11,529 nucleotides of DNA, taken from Podila epigama. Its lineage: Eukaryota; Mortierellomycota; Mortierellomycetes; Mortierellales; Mortierellaceae. The translations under genes and the position numbers were made by a program. Within the stretch, counting starts at the first letter, position 1. Each line of letters starts with the position of its first letter. Below are positions 1 to 10,518 of this stretch, piece after piece. The DNA lies in the NCBI GenBank assembly GCA_015679605.1, contig JAAAVE010000220.1, forward strand, positions 6,789 through 18,317, read 5' to 3'. The notes under the pieces were generated by a model. It worked only from the letters and a program-made list of their open reading frames with translations, had not been told where the DNA came from and did no database searches.

Positions 1-1024
1 TGGTCGGCAGGACCATGAAAAGTGGCGCGTAGTCATCGTAGATTTTGAACTGACGGCATTCCAACAATTCATGGCCGAGTTCCGAGAGTTTGGCGAGTTT
101 TGAAGGCTTGATAGGTGGAAGTGCAATGGTGGTGTCATCATCGTCTTTCATCCATAGGTCTGAATTTGGATTGAATTGGGCTTCAAAGTCATTCACGGTA
201 TCATTCATGTATTCGCCCATGTATTCATGCATGTATTCATCCACGTATTCATCCTTGTGTTTGTTCATGCATTCATCAATGTCGTCATCCATGTCTTCAT
301 CCATATCTTGATTCAGTTCATTTGAGATTTGATTCAAGATCTCTTGAGGTATTTCAACAGGTTGTCGAGTAACCACATCCATCTTGGCTTCATTCCCTTT
401 CAAAGGAGGAGAACGTTCATCCGGTGTTGTGGCCATAGAAATGTGAATGGACTGGTCCTGGAGTTCATGTTCACGCGTTTGCTGTTGGTGCAGTTGCTCT
501 TGGCGGGTTTCTTTACTGCTGTATTCATGTTGTTGTTGCTGCTGCTGTTGTTGTAGCGATCGTAGTTGTTGTAGGTAAAGTTTTTGCTGTTGTAGCTCCT
601 GTTGTAAGTGGGTATCAGGGAATGGTGATGTCGCCTCGTTCAGTACGGATTCTTTCAAGACCGTCAAAGGGGTACTATCAATTGGGTGCTGAGTAACTGC
701 GTGAAATGATGGAAGGGATGCTGTTTCTTTTGCTGTTGTTGCTCCTGTTGTTGATGTTGATGTTGATGTCGAAGTAGTTGAAGCAGTGAGTTTGGGAGAG
801 GGACTTGTGCTGGAGTCCAGTTCGAGGTCGTCAAAGTCCTCGGGGAGACTATCAATCTCGCTGGACTCGTCGCCCGAGTTCTCGGGAGAGATGAGCACAA
901 AGTCGACGCTACTGTTGTCGTCGCTGTCGAATTCCATTGAAATAAAATCGTGCGCAGCTACAAGAGTTGATTTTGTCTTAAAGACAGGTTCAACAAGCAA
1001 GAACATATTAATGTTTTGTGGCAT
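1..1024 (-). CDS. Gln-rich acidic protein of unknown function, N-terminal part
   Basis: The frame is open without a stop from the left edge to an upstream stop near 1078, giving 341 visible codons from the ATG at 1024; alternative ATGs are at 1006 and 937. The 3' end is outside the window. In order the protein shows a Ser/Asp/Glu-rich N-terminus, a short motif VDFVLI (residues 40-45), a Ser/Thr tract (about residues 84-100), a Gln-rich segment with eight consecutive Gln (158-165), a four-residue acidic repeat of the type DEYM (about 241-273), and finally a less biased segment containing LPPIKPSKLAKLSELG that may begin a folded domain. There is no signal peptide or membrane segment. I do not recognise the family. 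The composition of the first 280 residues suggests a disordered regulatory region. Start choice is uncertain: the ATG at 937 would drop 29 residues but keep every listed motif. It is divergent from the IleRS gene. Confidence 0.75.
   Translation of the reverse strand, partial: MPQNINMFLLVEPVFKTKSTLVAAHDFISMEFDSDDNSSVDFVLISPENSGDESSEIDSLPEDFDDLELDSSTSPSPKLTASTTSTSTSTSTTGATTAKETASLPSFHAVTQHPIDSTPLTVLKESVLNEATSPFPDTHLQQELQQQKLYLQQLRSLQQQQQQQQHEYSSKETRQEQLHQQQTREHELQDQSIHISMATTPDERSPPLKGNEAKMDVVTRQPVEIPQEILNQISNELNQDMDEDMDDDIDECMNKHKDEYVDEYMHEYMGEYMNDTVNDFEAQFNPNSDLWMKDDDDTTIALPPIKPSKLAKLSELGHELLECRQFKIYDDYAPLFMVLPT
206..304 (-). repeat. 12-bp imperfect tandem repeat inside the gene
   Basis: Copies of a 12-bp unit close to CATGTATTCATC (plus strand) follow one another in register with the minus-strand reading frame, so each copy encodes four residues such as DEYM, HEYM or GEYM. 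Toward the higher coordinates the unit degenerates to DEDM/DDDI. Variation in copy number would keep the frame. Confidence 0.85.
530..553 (-). repeat. Poly-Gln codon tract
   Basis: Eight consecutive TTG/CTG triplets on the plus strand read as CAA/CAG Gln codons on the minus strand. They lie in a longer Gln/Leu-rich stretch between about 480 and 600. The mix of CAA and CAG makes it more than a pure trinucleotide microsatellite. Confidence 0.85.
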
Positions 1025-1436
1025 TGCAGACACATGGGGACGAAATCTAATGCAATATAATAGAGGTGGGGTTCTGTATTATTACCTTTTTTTTTGGCAC
1101 AACGAATGGATGGACAGATGGACGGATGGATGACGAGTTTTCGTGTGCTTTTGTGAGTGACGAGAAGAAGAAGACGAAGGCGAAGAGAACTCTTTCAACG
1201 AAATAAAACTTGGGTGATGGTACATGGCGCAGTCAATATCAACATCAGAAAGTTATAAACTGCTGCGGTCTGATATTGTCAAGCACAGCCCACGACTGAA
1301 AAAAAAATTTGTCTGGCCAACTTGACGCGTTCTGCGCGTCTCACCCAACGTTAACGCGTCATCTTCGCATCGTTCAGTGTCTAAAAGCTCCTCGGAGGCA
1401 GCATCAGGTCCGAGCAGTCTGGTTACTAAGGTTTGG

Positions 1437-1458
1437 TACGATACGTGGTAGTATCGTA
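1437..1458. promoter_or_regulatory. Perfect dyad, 8-bp arms with 6-bp spacer
   Basis: TACGATAC (1437-1444) and its exact reverse complement GTATCGTA (1451-1458) flank GTGGTA. The dyad lies ten bases before the 24-T tract in the divergent intergenic region. It could be a dimeric transcription-factor site or a chance palindrome; no known binding protein is assigned. Confidence 0.35.
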
Positions 1459-1467
1459 TGCCTGTTC

Positions 1468-1491
1468 TTTTTTTTTTTTTTTTTTTTTTTT
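1468..1491. repeat. Poly-T tract (24 T)
   Basis: An uninterrupted run of 24 T sits about 370 bp upstream of the IleRS start. Tracts of this kind keep promoter DNA nucleosome-poor in fungi; that role is inferred here. The exact length may be unreliable because of sequencing slippage. Confidence 0.7.
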
Positions 1492-1863
1492 CTCCAGCCA
1501 CAATTGCTGATGGGAACAATGGCCATGGGACGACGTGGTCAGTGAAAAAAAAAAGGAGTGTCCTCATGTCCCCCAGGAAACCAACAAAAAATAACGCCCT
1601 CAACTACCATTCTCAAATGGGCCCCAAGGCCGCGTTGTGGTTTCATCACACGTGGAATGTGACTGCCAGTTTTTTGATTTTGGTGGCACTTTAATGAGGC
1701 ATGTCTCTTTTTCGGATTGATCCAATTCGCAATTCTTGTGCAAATTCTCTTCGAGACTAACCATTCCATTGCCCCCATTGTGCGTTGCATTCCCCGGTCA
1801 GTGGCATATTTTTTGGTCTTTCTTTCTTTACGTTTCCGTCTCCGATTATCACCAACAGGAGAC

Positions 1864-5661
<3,798 letters not shown>

Positions 5662-6305
5662 AGATATTTATTATTATTCAGTGATTTCAATTATACTACG
5701 TTAGAACGCGCTGTCGATCATTAAGATGAAGCACGCTTGTAAATGAAGAGATGCTCTTTTTTCTCATTATGATGTCCTTTGTAGTTTCCAACCGCACCAC
5801 CAAAGTTAAAGTGCTTTTGCACTATTGGATAGGAGTTACAGATAAATGCGGTTCAAAATTAATGAAAGGCTGCATGGTGATTCTACCACATACAACAACC
5901 AAGAATTGCATTTACTTTTTTTTTTTTTTTTGCGAATTGGCCGCTTGACAAGAGACAATTTTGATCTATCAAGATCCTGGTAACCCCATGAACGTTTTAG
6001 GACATTCTGAGGGCCCCTGGCGATTCTTTCAATATCATTCTGCTGAAATAATAATAGTCATATTAATAAATACCTTTGTGAGAAGGAGCATTTCAAAAAA
6101 TAAAACTCACACGATGTTATAAGATAATTATCACCTTGGCAGCAAGTAGTGTGGGGCAACTTGCGATCGAGGAGGCAATACCAGAAGTTGTGGATGGTAT
6201 CGTGAATTGGCCTACCTCACATAATACGTACATCCCTCGAGATGCTGTTTGTAGTCTCATATATTTTCCGGAAAAAAATCCCAGTGATTTTTCCATTCGT
6301 CATGT
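5662..6305. other. Gene-free AT-rich stretch
   Basis: About 640 bp follow the IleRS stop. They contain a TTATTATTATT stretch just after the stop, likely 3' UTR, and a 15-T tract near 5917-5931. I see no canonical AATAAA close to the stop and no supported gene. A plus-strand stretch from about 6098 to 6318 lacks stops but has no ATG. Confidence 0.6.
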
Positions 6306-6600
6306 TCATGGGTAGAACTGCACTAGAGCCTCCTCATTCTCCAATCCGAACATGTCGCGGACACCGTTATAATCACTCAGTTCATATGGAGGCTCTTGAA
6401 CTGCAATCCTAAAGTTCAGTCGCGTTTCGGTAATGTTTTCAGAGTGGTAATAATAAATGCCACTGGCGACAATGTTTTCGTTCGCCATGCCCTCGACGTG
6501 CCAAACGCCCCCATGCGATTTCCATTTTTCTTGTCATGGTTGTAAAATCGGGTCTGTCCGGTTTTAGTCCAAGTTTCTTTTATTTCGCAGAACCCTTGTT
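6306..6600 (-). pseudogene. DUF4246-family remnant
   Basis: From 6520 down to the stop at 6306 the minus strand reads HGGVWHVEGMANE, then IVASGIYYYHSENITETRL, then MFGLENEEALVQ. These are the conserved core of the fungal DUF4246 family (function unknown), whose hallmark is WHVEGM.NE.IVA.GIYYY..ENIT. Family members run to several hundred residues; here only about 75 remain in one frame. The protein stops a few residues after ALVQ, and the expected C-terminal part is missing. Just upstream the frame is broken: positions 6530-6538 read HDK in another frame, and one missing G at 6530 would join it as HDKEKWKSHGG. Open sequence in that second frame continues to about 6592 (TWTKTGQTRFYN), which I cannot align to the family. 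It is truncated at both ends and almost certainly non-functional. Confidence 0.8.
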
Positions 6601-6644
6601 CGGGCTATTGATTAATGATATTCCACGCTTCCAACACTGACAGC

Positions 6645-6878
6645 ATGGACGGAGATGGACCGCATGGTAAAGTGTCTGAGACACTGGGACTCTCTAAGAA
6701 GGATACATTAGAAACACAGATTAACAGCGTAAAGTGGCAAAAGGGATATGTGGCAGGTACTAGCATTTTTTTTTAACAAAAAAGTTGGCGTTGGCTTCAA
6801 TTGCATAATGCAGTGAGCGAAATTTTGGCTAGTGGCAACAGACAGAGACTTACTGGGATAGGAATCCTCGAGTACTAA
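6645..6878 (+). pseudogene. 5' piece of a broken gene, two exons
   Basis: An ATG at 6645 opens a frame to 6756. A 57-nt GT-AG intron (6757-6813, GTACTA...ATGCAG, with an internal TTTAAC) follows, and exon 6814-6878 ends at TAA. Splicing gives 58 residues, including SVKWQKGYVAVSEILASGNR and then RLTGIGILEY. The reading is much more protein-like after splicing than unspliced. I do not recognise the family. The frame remains open beyond the stop into the left arm of the inverted repeat (EFQVYWRVSKKDIRV). It may be the 5' end of the same gene whose 3' exons lie at 7817-8565 on the same strand; that link is inference. A genuine small gene is possible but less likely. Confidence 0.4.
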
Positions 6879-6930
6879 ACTCGTCTTTATGAATTTCAAG
6901 TGTATTGGCGTGTTTCAAAAAAAGATATTC

Positions 6931-7290
6931 GTGTTCAATACTTGGTTGAGAAGTGTTCAAGACAGAAAGAATGTGCGGAGATGTGCTTAAATAATAATAT
7001 AAAAAAAAAAAAAAAGGCCAAGTGTATTAAAGACTGTGGGAAGCATACGTATACAATGATTGTCAATGATGATTTTTTGTTTTTTTATTTTGAAGGTAAT
7101 ATCATTGATGTGGATAATGAGCAGTGAAATTAGGATGTCAGCACGCGTTCGTCCATAAATGACACTCACTACCTTCCAACTCATAGAAGAGTTGCATTGC
7201 ACTAGCTAGTTGAGGAATGGGGCGACCCAAGACTAGATAGCATATTCGCGTTTTAAATTACGACAATTGTATGCAAAAAAAGAGGATGTT
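6931..7290 (+). repeat. Long inverted repeat, left arm
   Basis: This 360-nt arm matches the reverse complement of 7388-7785. The match includes a perfect block of 62 nt (7124-7185 against 7488-7549) and an outer block (6931-7008 against about 7708-7785) with two mismatches in its first 78 nt. Differences are mostly indels in A/T tracts, for example AAAAAAA against G near 7275. The arm contains a plus-strand frame with Cys pairs and a minus-strand frame containing MSWKVVSVIYGRTRADILIS that is shared with the other arm. Confidence 0.9.
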
Positions 7291-7387
7291 TCGGTGAAGA
7301 AACAAAATTGTTTTTGTGATCATAACACACATGCTTGAGTTAAGCTACGCGTTGGTTAATATGTGCAACACAAACTCAGGTGATACC

Positions 7388-7785
7388 AACATCCTCTGCG
7401 TACAATTGTCGTGTTTTCATGTAGGTTAAAACGCGAATATGCTGCATCTAATCTTGGGTCGCCCCATCCCTCAAGCAGCAATCCTTTTATGAGTTGGAAG
7501 GTAGTGAGTGTCATTTATGGACGAACGCGTGCTGACATCCTAATTTCACATGCCGGGATCGTCATTATCCACATCAATGATATTATTACCTTCAAAAGAA
7601 AAAACAAAACATCATCATTGATAGCCATAACAATCATTGTACACGTATGCTTCCTTATCACATTCTTTAATATATTTGACTTCTTTTTTTTCTTTTTTTT
7701 CTTTTATTTTTTTTTATATTATTATTTAAGCACATCTCCACACATTCTTTCTGTCTTAAACACTTCTCAACCAAGTATTGAACAC
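7388..7785 (-). repeat. Long inverted repeat, right arm
   Basis: This 398-nt arm pairs with 6931-7290 across a 97-nt spacer (7291-7387). Relative to the left arm it carries small insertions such as CGATCCCGGCAT near 7551-7562, and a longer, interrupted T-rich tract (7681-7715). The plus-strand frame 7411-7923 reads through the arm and contains MSWKVVSVIYGRTRADILIS, identical to the left arm's minus-strand reading. The outer boundary is soft; weaker similarity may run to about 7815. Confidence 0.9.
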
Positions 7786-7816
7786 AAATTCAATTTTCAC
7801 AATCCCCCCAATCCAG

Positions 7817-8565
7817 TGACAAGTGACAAGTACTTGGAAGAATCAATACGAAAGGTATGTATATTGGTTTTAAAACAGTATTACGATGCTGCTTGGAATT
7901 TTGTACAGTACTTATCCATCTAATAATTCGTTCTGATTAGGTTTACCGAAAGGCTGACAGGAAAGGGGGATCCGAGAATGCACGAAAGGAGGTCAAAAAG
8001 AGAGTAGAAGAAGAGGACACACCCCTCAGGGAACTCTATGAGTATGCGATCAAACTGCCAAAAGTTTGCGAACCGGTCAGCGAAGCCGACCAAACCGGCA
8101 CATTTGTGCTTGGAATGCTCCAGCCGATCTATAACTGGCCAGACCTTAGTCGTCTGGCGAAGTAAGTAGCCCAGTCATTTATCTCTTAATATTCACACTG
8201 TATTCCTAATGGATAAGTCTAACCGTGATTCCGGATCCTTTTGTCTCTCCACAATAGCACTGCTTGTGGTCGAAGCGCATTCTGGATGAGATGGTTACGA
8301 AATTCGAGGATATTGACATGGTCAGTCCTGTTTTTTTTTCAGGTTGTGGAACAGACATGCGTCTTTTATCGTATGAGGCGCGCTGGCACAGTTTGAGGAT
8401 GATGCTCACGACTGGTTGATTGTCTGTCGGGCATTCGATAACCTCGTGGCGACACTCAAGTCAGCTAAAGAACGCAAAGCAGGAATGCCTTTGCCGCCTG
8501 TCTTCATTGGCCTGAGTACTCCACGGTCCCGCCACATGAAGAAGGACACTAAACGTAACGCTTGA
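7817..8565 (+). pseudogene. 3' exons of a broken gene of unknown family
   Basis: Four exon-like segments can be read: 7817-7854 (ending KYLEESIRK), 7941-8161 (VYRKADRKGGSENARK ... GMLQPIYNWPDLSRLA), 8258-8320 (HCLWSKRILDEMVTKFEDI) and 8392-8565 (FEDDAHDWLIVCRAFDNLVA ... RSRHMKKDTKR, stop TGA). Introns 7855-7940 (GTATGT...TTAG), 8162-8257 (GTAAGT...ATAG) and 8321-8391 (GTCAGT...ACAG) are all GT-AG. The second junction is out of phase by one base: the donor reads AA/GTAAGT where AAG/GTAAGT would keep the frame, so splicing leads to an early stop. An AATAAA follows at 8606. No start is found upstream because the inverted repeat adjoins the first exon. The protein would be basic and helical with a Lys/Arg-rich C-terminus. 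I do not recognise the family. Confidence 0.6.
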
Positions 8566-8605
8566 GAAGGAGAAGAGTCGTTCTCCCCAGCACTAAAAAT
8601 ACCAA

Positions 8606-8611
8606 AATAAA
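8606..8611 (+). terminator. AATAAA polyadenylation signal, plus strand
   Basis: AATAAA lies 41 nt after the TGA at 8563-8565. Its position fits a 3' end for the broken plus-strand gene and supports 8392-8565 having once been a terminal exon. Confidence 0.45.
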
Positions 8612-8994
8612 ATTAAAAGTGAAGATAATCAGCCAAGTCGTGTTTTCTTAAGGCTTTTGCATGCTTGCATGCTCGTAATCCCTCGTAATCAAGTAAGGAT
8701 TAAAGCTACCATTTGACGTGTCGTGCACCGTTTTCAAGGATCAAGCGCCGTCATTCGTTCAGAGCATCATCCATAGACAACAAATCACTCCAGAATAAAC
8801 AGCTCCTTCTTGGACCTCGAACATGTACCAATAAAGCGACACAATCCTCAGTGGACTAAACGGTAAACAACGGTAAACAGACGATCATATGAACTTGGGT
8901 GCCAGTAGCAACAACTACAGCGCTACACACTCATCCAATGACTAACATAACATATCTTTGCCTTAAAGAACATTCAGGTCGAAAATGGTGTTTT

Positions 8995-9000
8995 TTTATT
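8995..9000 (-). terminator. AATAAA polyadenylation signal of the zuotin gene
   Basis: TTTATT on the plus strand reads AATAAA on the minus strand, about 33 nt past the zuotin stop codon, within the usual fungal range. Confidence 0.6.
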
Positions 9001-9032
9001 GATTCCAAGTTCGAGAACAAATAGAAATGACC

Positions 9033-10331
9033 TTACGAACGTTTGGCAACCTCGGCCTTGAAAACCTCGGCAATGTTACCGTTCTTGACACCATCCTCAA
9101 GGGTCTTGCGGACAGCCTCGAGTTGCTCAAGACCCTTGGCACCGTCCAAGAGGGCATCCAAAAGCTCAAGCTGCTGCTCGACCTCAACAGGTCCAGCAGT
9201 CTGGCCAGCGGGCAAGAAGTAGTTGTTGTCCTTGATCAAAGCCTTCAAGTTCTTCTTCTCCTTACGAACAGCACGCTTGAGCAACTCCTTGTTCTTCTTG
9301 CCATCCTCACGTGCAGCCTTCTCGGCCTCCTCAGCAGCCTTGGCAGCAGCCTCGGCGGCGAGCTTGGCGGCGGCAGCCTCTTCGATCGCACGCTTCTCAG
9401 CAGCCTCCTTCTCGAGACGCTTGGCGTTACGCTGCTTGTTGGCAGCCTCCTTGAAAAGCTTGATACGAGGATCGAGCGACAAGGCCTGATCGACAATCTC
9501 ACGAAGACGAGCATTGTCCTCCTTCTTCAGCTTGGCACGCTCAGCCTTGTTCTTCTTCTCAAAGTAGCGCTTGTCGTCACGCGAGTCGTGACCCTCACCA
9601 TCTTCCTTATCCATCCACTCAAAGGTTCTCCACGAGTCAAACTTGTACCAGAAATCGTAAAAGGATTCGACCTCCTCCTTGGTCGACTGGGCGTTACCGA
9701 GCTGGGGCACAGGCTGGACGTTCGAGAAACGGGCCTCACGTTCAAAGACAGGGGTATAGAGCTTGTAAAAGTCGGTCTTTGACTTGGGGTTGGGGATCTC
9801 ATCGGGGACAGCAGGGTCGACAGAATCCCACTGACGGCGCTTGACGGGATCCATCAAGGTCTCAAAGGCCTTCTGAATGCACTTGAAGAAACCGTCGTCG
9901 TGGAGACCGCCGGTGGCAGCCTTCTTGTCGGGGTGGTGACGGAGGACCTTCTTGCGGTGTGCACGGCGGATCTGATCCTCAGTGGCACGGTAACGCAGCT
10001 TGGAAAGACCCAAGACAGCGTATTGGTCCTGCTCCTTCCAGTCCTTAGGGTCACGTCTGAGCATGGCGGCGTCCTCGGGCTCATCGCCCTCAGAGCCACC
10101 CTCATCCTCGTCCTTGGTAGCAGCCTTCTTGGCAGCCTCAGCCTCAGAAATCACCTTTTCATCCTCCGAGAAGGTGCGAGAATGGATGTGGCGACGGGCA
10201 TGGGCCAAGTAGTGGCGGCCAACAGGCTGGATCGATGCCTTGATAGGGGTGGTAATGCCAGCATGGAAAGCCGAGGTCTTGTCAGCCGACCAAGACTTTG
10301 GTGGCGAAGGGAGAAGGAAATCAAGCACCAT
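9033..10331 (-). CDS. ZUO1: Zuotin, ribosome-associated J-domain protein
   Basis: Zuotin is the Hsp40 partner of Ssz1 in the ribosome-associated complex; together they stimulate the Hsp70 Ssb on nascent chains at the ribosomal exit tunnel in the cytosol. The single-exon frame gives 432 residues, nearly the length of yeast Zuo1. Visible parts are an N-terminal region with an acidic patch (73-88), then DPKDWKEQDQYAVLGLS opening the J domain (about 102-175) with the catalytic HPD at 133-135, and the conserved zuotin block FYDFWYKFDSWRTFEWMD (224-241). A highly charged Ala/Glu/Lys helix (about 258-345) corresponds to the ribosome-binding and middle domain, and a C-terminal helical bundle (about 345-432) follows. 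There are no SANT domains, as expected for fungi and unlike animal DNAJC2. The start is the first ATG and has a strong context (ACCATGG). Strongly biased codons (C-ending) indicate high expression and explain the long antisense frames. Confidence 0.97.
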   Translation of the reverse strand: MVLDFLLPSPPKSWSADKTSAFHAGITTPIKASIQPVGRHYLAHARRHIHSRTFSEDEKVISEAEAAKKAATKDEDEGGSEGDEPEDAAMLRRDPKDWKEQDQYAVLGLSKLRYRATEDQIRRAHRKKVLRHHPDKKAATGGLHDDGFFKCIQKAFETLMDPVKRRQWDSVDPAVPDEIPNPKSKTDFYKLYTPVFEREARFSNVQPVPQLGNAQSTKEEVESFYDFWYKFDSWRTFEWMDKEDGEGHDSRDDKRYFEKKNKAERAKLKKEDNARLREIVDQALSLDPRIKLFKEAANKQRNAKRLEKEAAEKRAIEEAAAAKLAAEAAAKAAEEAEKAAREDGKKNKELLKRAVRKEKKNLKALIKDNNYFLPAGQTAGPVEVEQQLELLDALLDGAKGLEQLEAVRKTLEDGVKNGNIAEVFKAEVAKRS

Positions 10332-10518
10332 GGTAGATGTATAATGTAAAGGTGGAGGATGAGATGTATTTTTTTTTTTTATTTTTTTTTTGAGAAAGTG
10401 TTTTGAACATTTTAAACTAAGCCACCGTCTGTTAAAGACCTATCCCAAAAAGGAAATCGACGTATTTTTTTTTTGTTCCGTTCAACGAAGCTTTTTTTTG
10501 TAGCTGTAATAATAAGGC
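10332..10518 (-). promoter_or_regulatory. Upstream region of zuotin
   Basis: Going upstream from the zuotin start, this stretch carries several T runs on the plus strand (A runs on the coding strand) at about 10370-10391, 10465-10474 and 10492-10499. No clear TATA box or known regulator site was seen. The proximal part is probably 5' UTR and promoter. Confidence 0.4.

Larger units (their letters stand above)
1025..1863. promoter_or_regulatory. Upstream region shared by two divergent genes
   Basis: The 839 bp between the two divergent starts has no supported gene. It holds a GATG/GGAC-rich simple repeat (about 1105-1133), two ACGCGT hexamers (1325-1330 and 1354-1359), an 8-bp-arm dyad (1437-1458), a run of 24 T (1468-1491) and a run of 10 A near 1545. 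Poly-T tracts and dyads are typical of fungal promoters. Which element serves which gene cannot be told from sequence alone. Confidence 0.5.
8566..9032. other. Gene-free convergent intergenic stretch
   Basis: About 470 bp separate the broken plus-strand gene from zuotin, which converges on it. Besides the polyadenylation signals I see only short direct repeats: GCATGC twice (8659-8664, 8667-8672), CTCGTAATC twice (8672-8680, 8682-8690), and CGGTAAACA twice in tandem with a 10-bp period (8861-8869, 8871-8879). No coding frame or RNA gene is supported. Confidence 0.6.

Noticed and set aside
6098-6318. Plus-strand stop-free stretch reading VVDGIVNWPTSHNTYIPRD
   Set aside because: It has no ATG and no recognisable motif, and it partly overlaps the DUF4246 remnant on the other strand. 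It could be a further relic but cannot be supported.
6872-6900. A possible 29-nt intron that would remove the TAA at 6876 and extend the 5' gene piece into the repeat arm
   Set aside because: It begins GT and ends AG, but 29 nt is shorter than usual fungal introns and shorter than any other in this window.
8343-8391. An alternative acceptor at TTTTTTTTTCAG (8331-8342) for the last exon of the broken gene
   Set aside because: Using it brings an in-frame stop before the conserved-looking FEDDAHDWL reading, whereas the acceptor at 8391 keeps phase.
9027-9782. A 251-codon plus-strand open frame rich in Leu and Ser
   Set aside because: It is exactly antisense to zuotin. The C-ending codon bias of a highly expressed gene removes stops from this antisense frame, and its composition matches no real protein.
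9900-10349. A 149-codon plus-strand open frame
   Set aside because: It is also antisense to the 5' half of zuotin and arises from the same codon bias.
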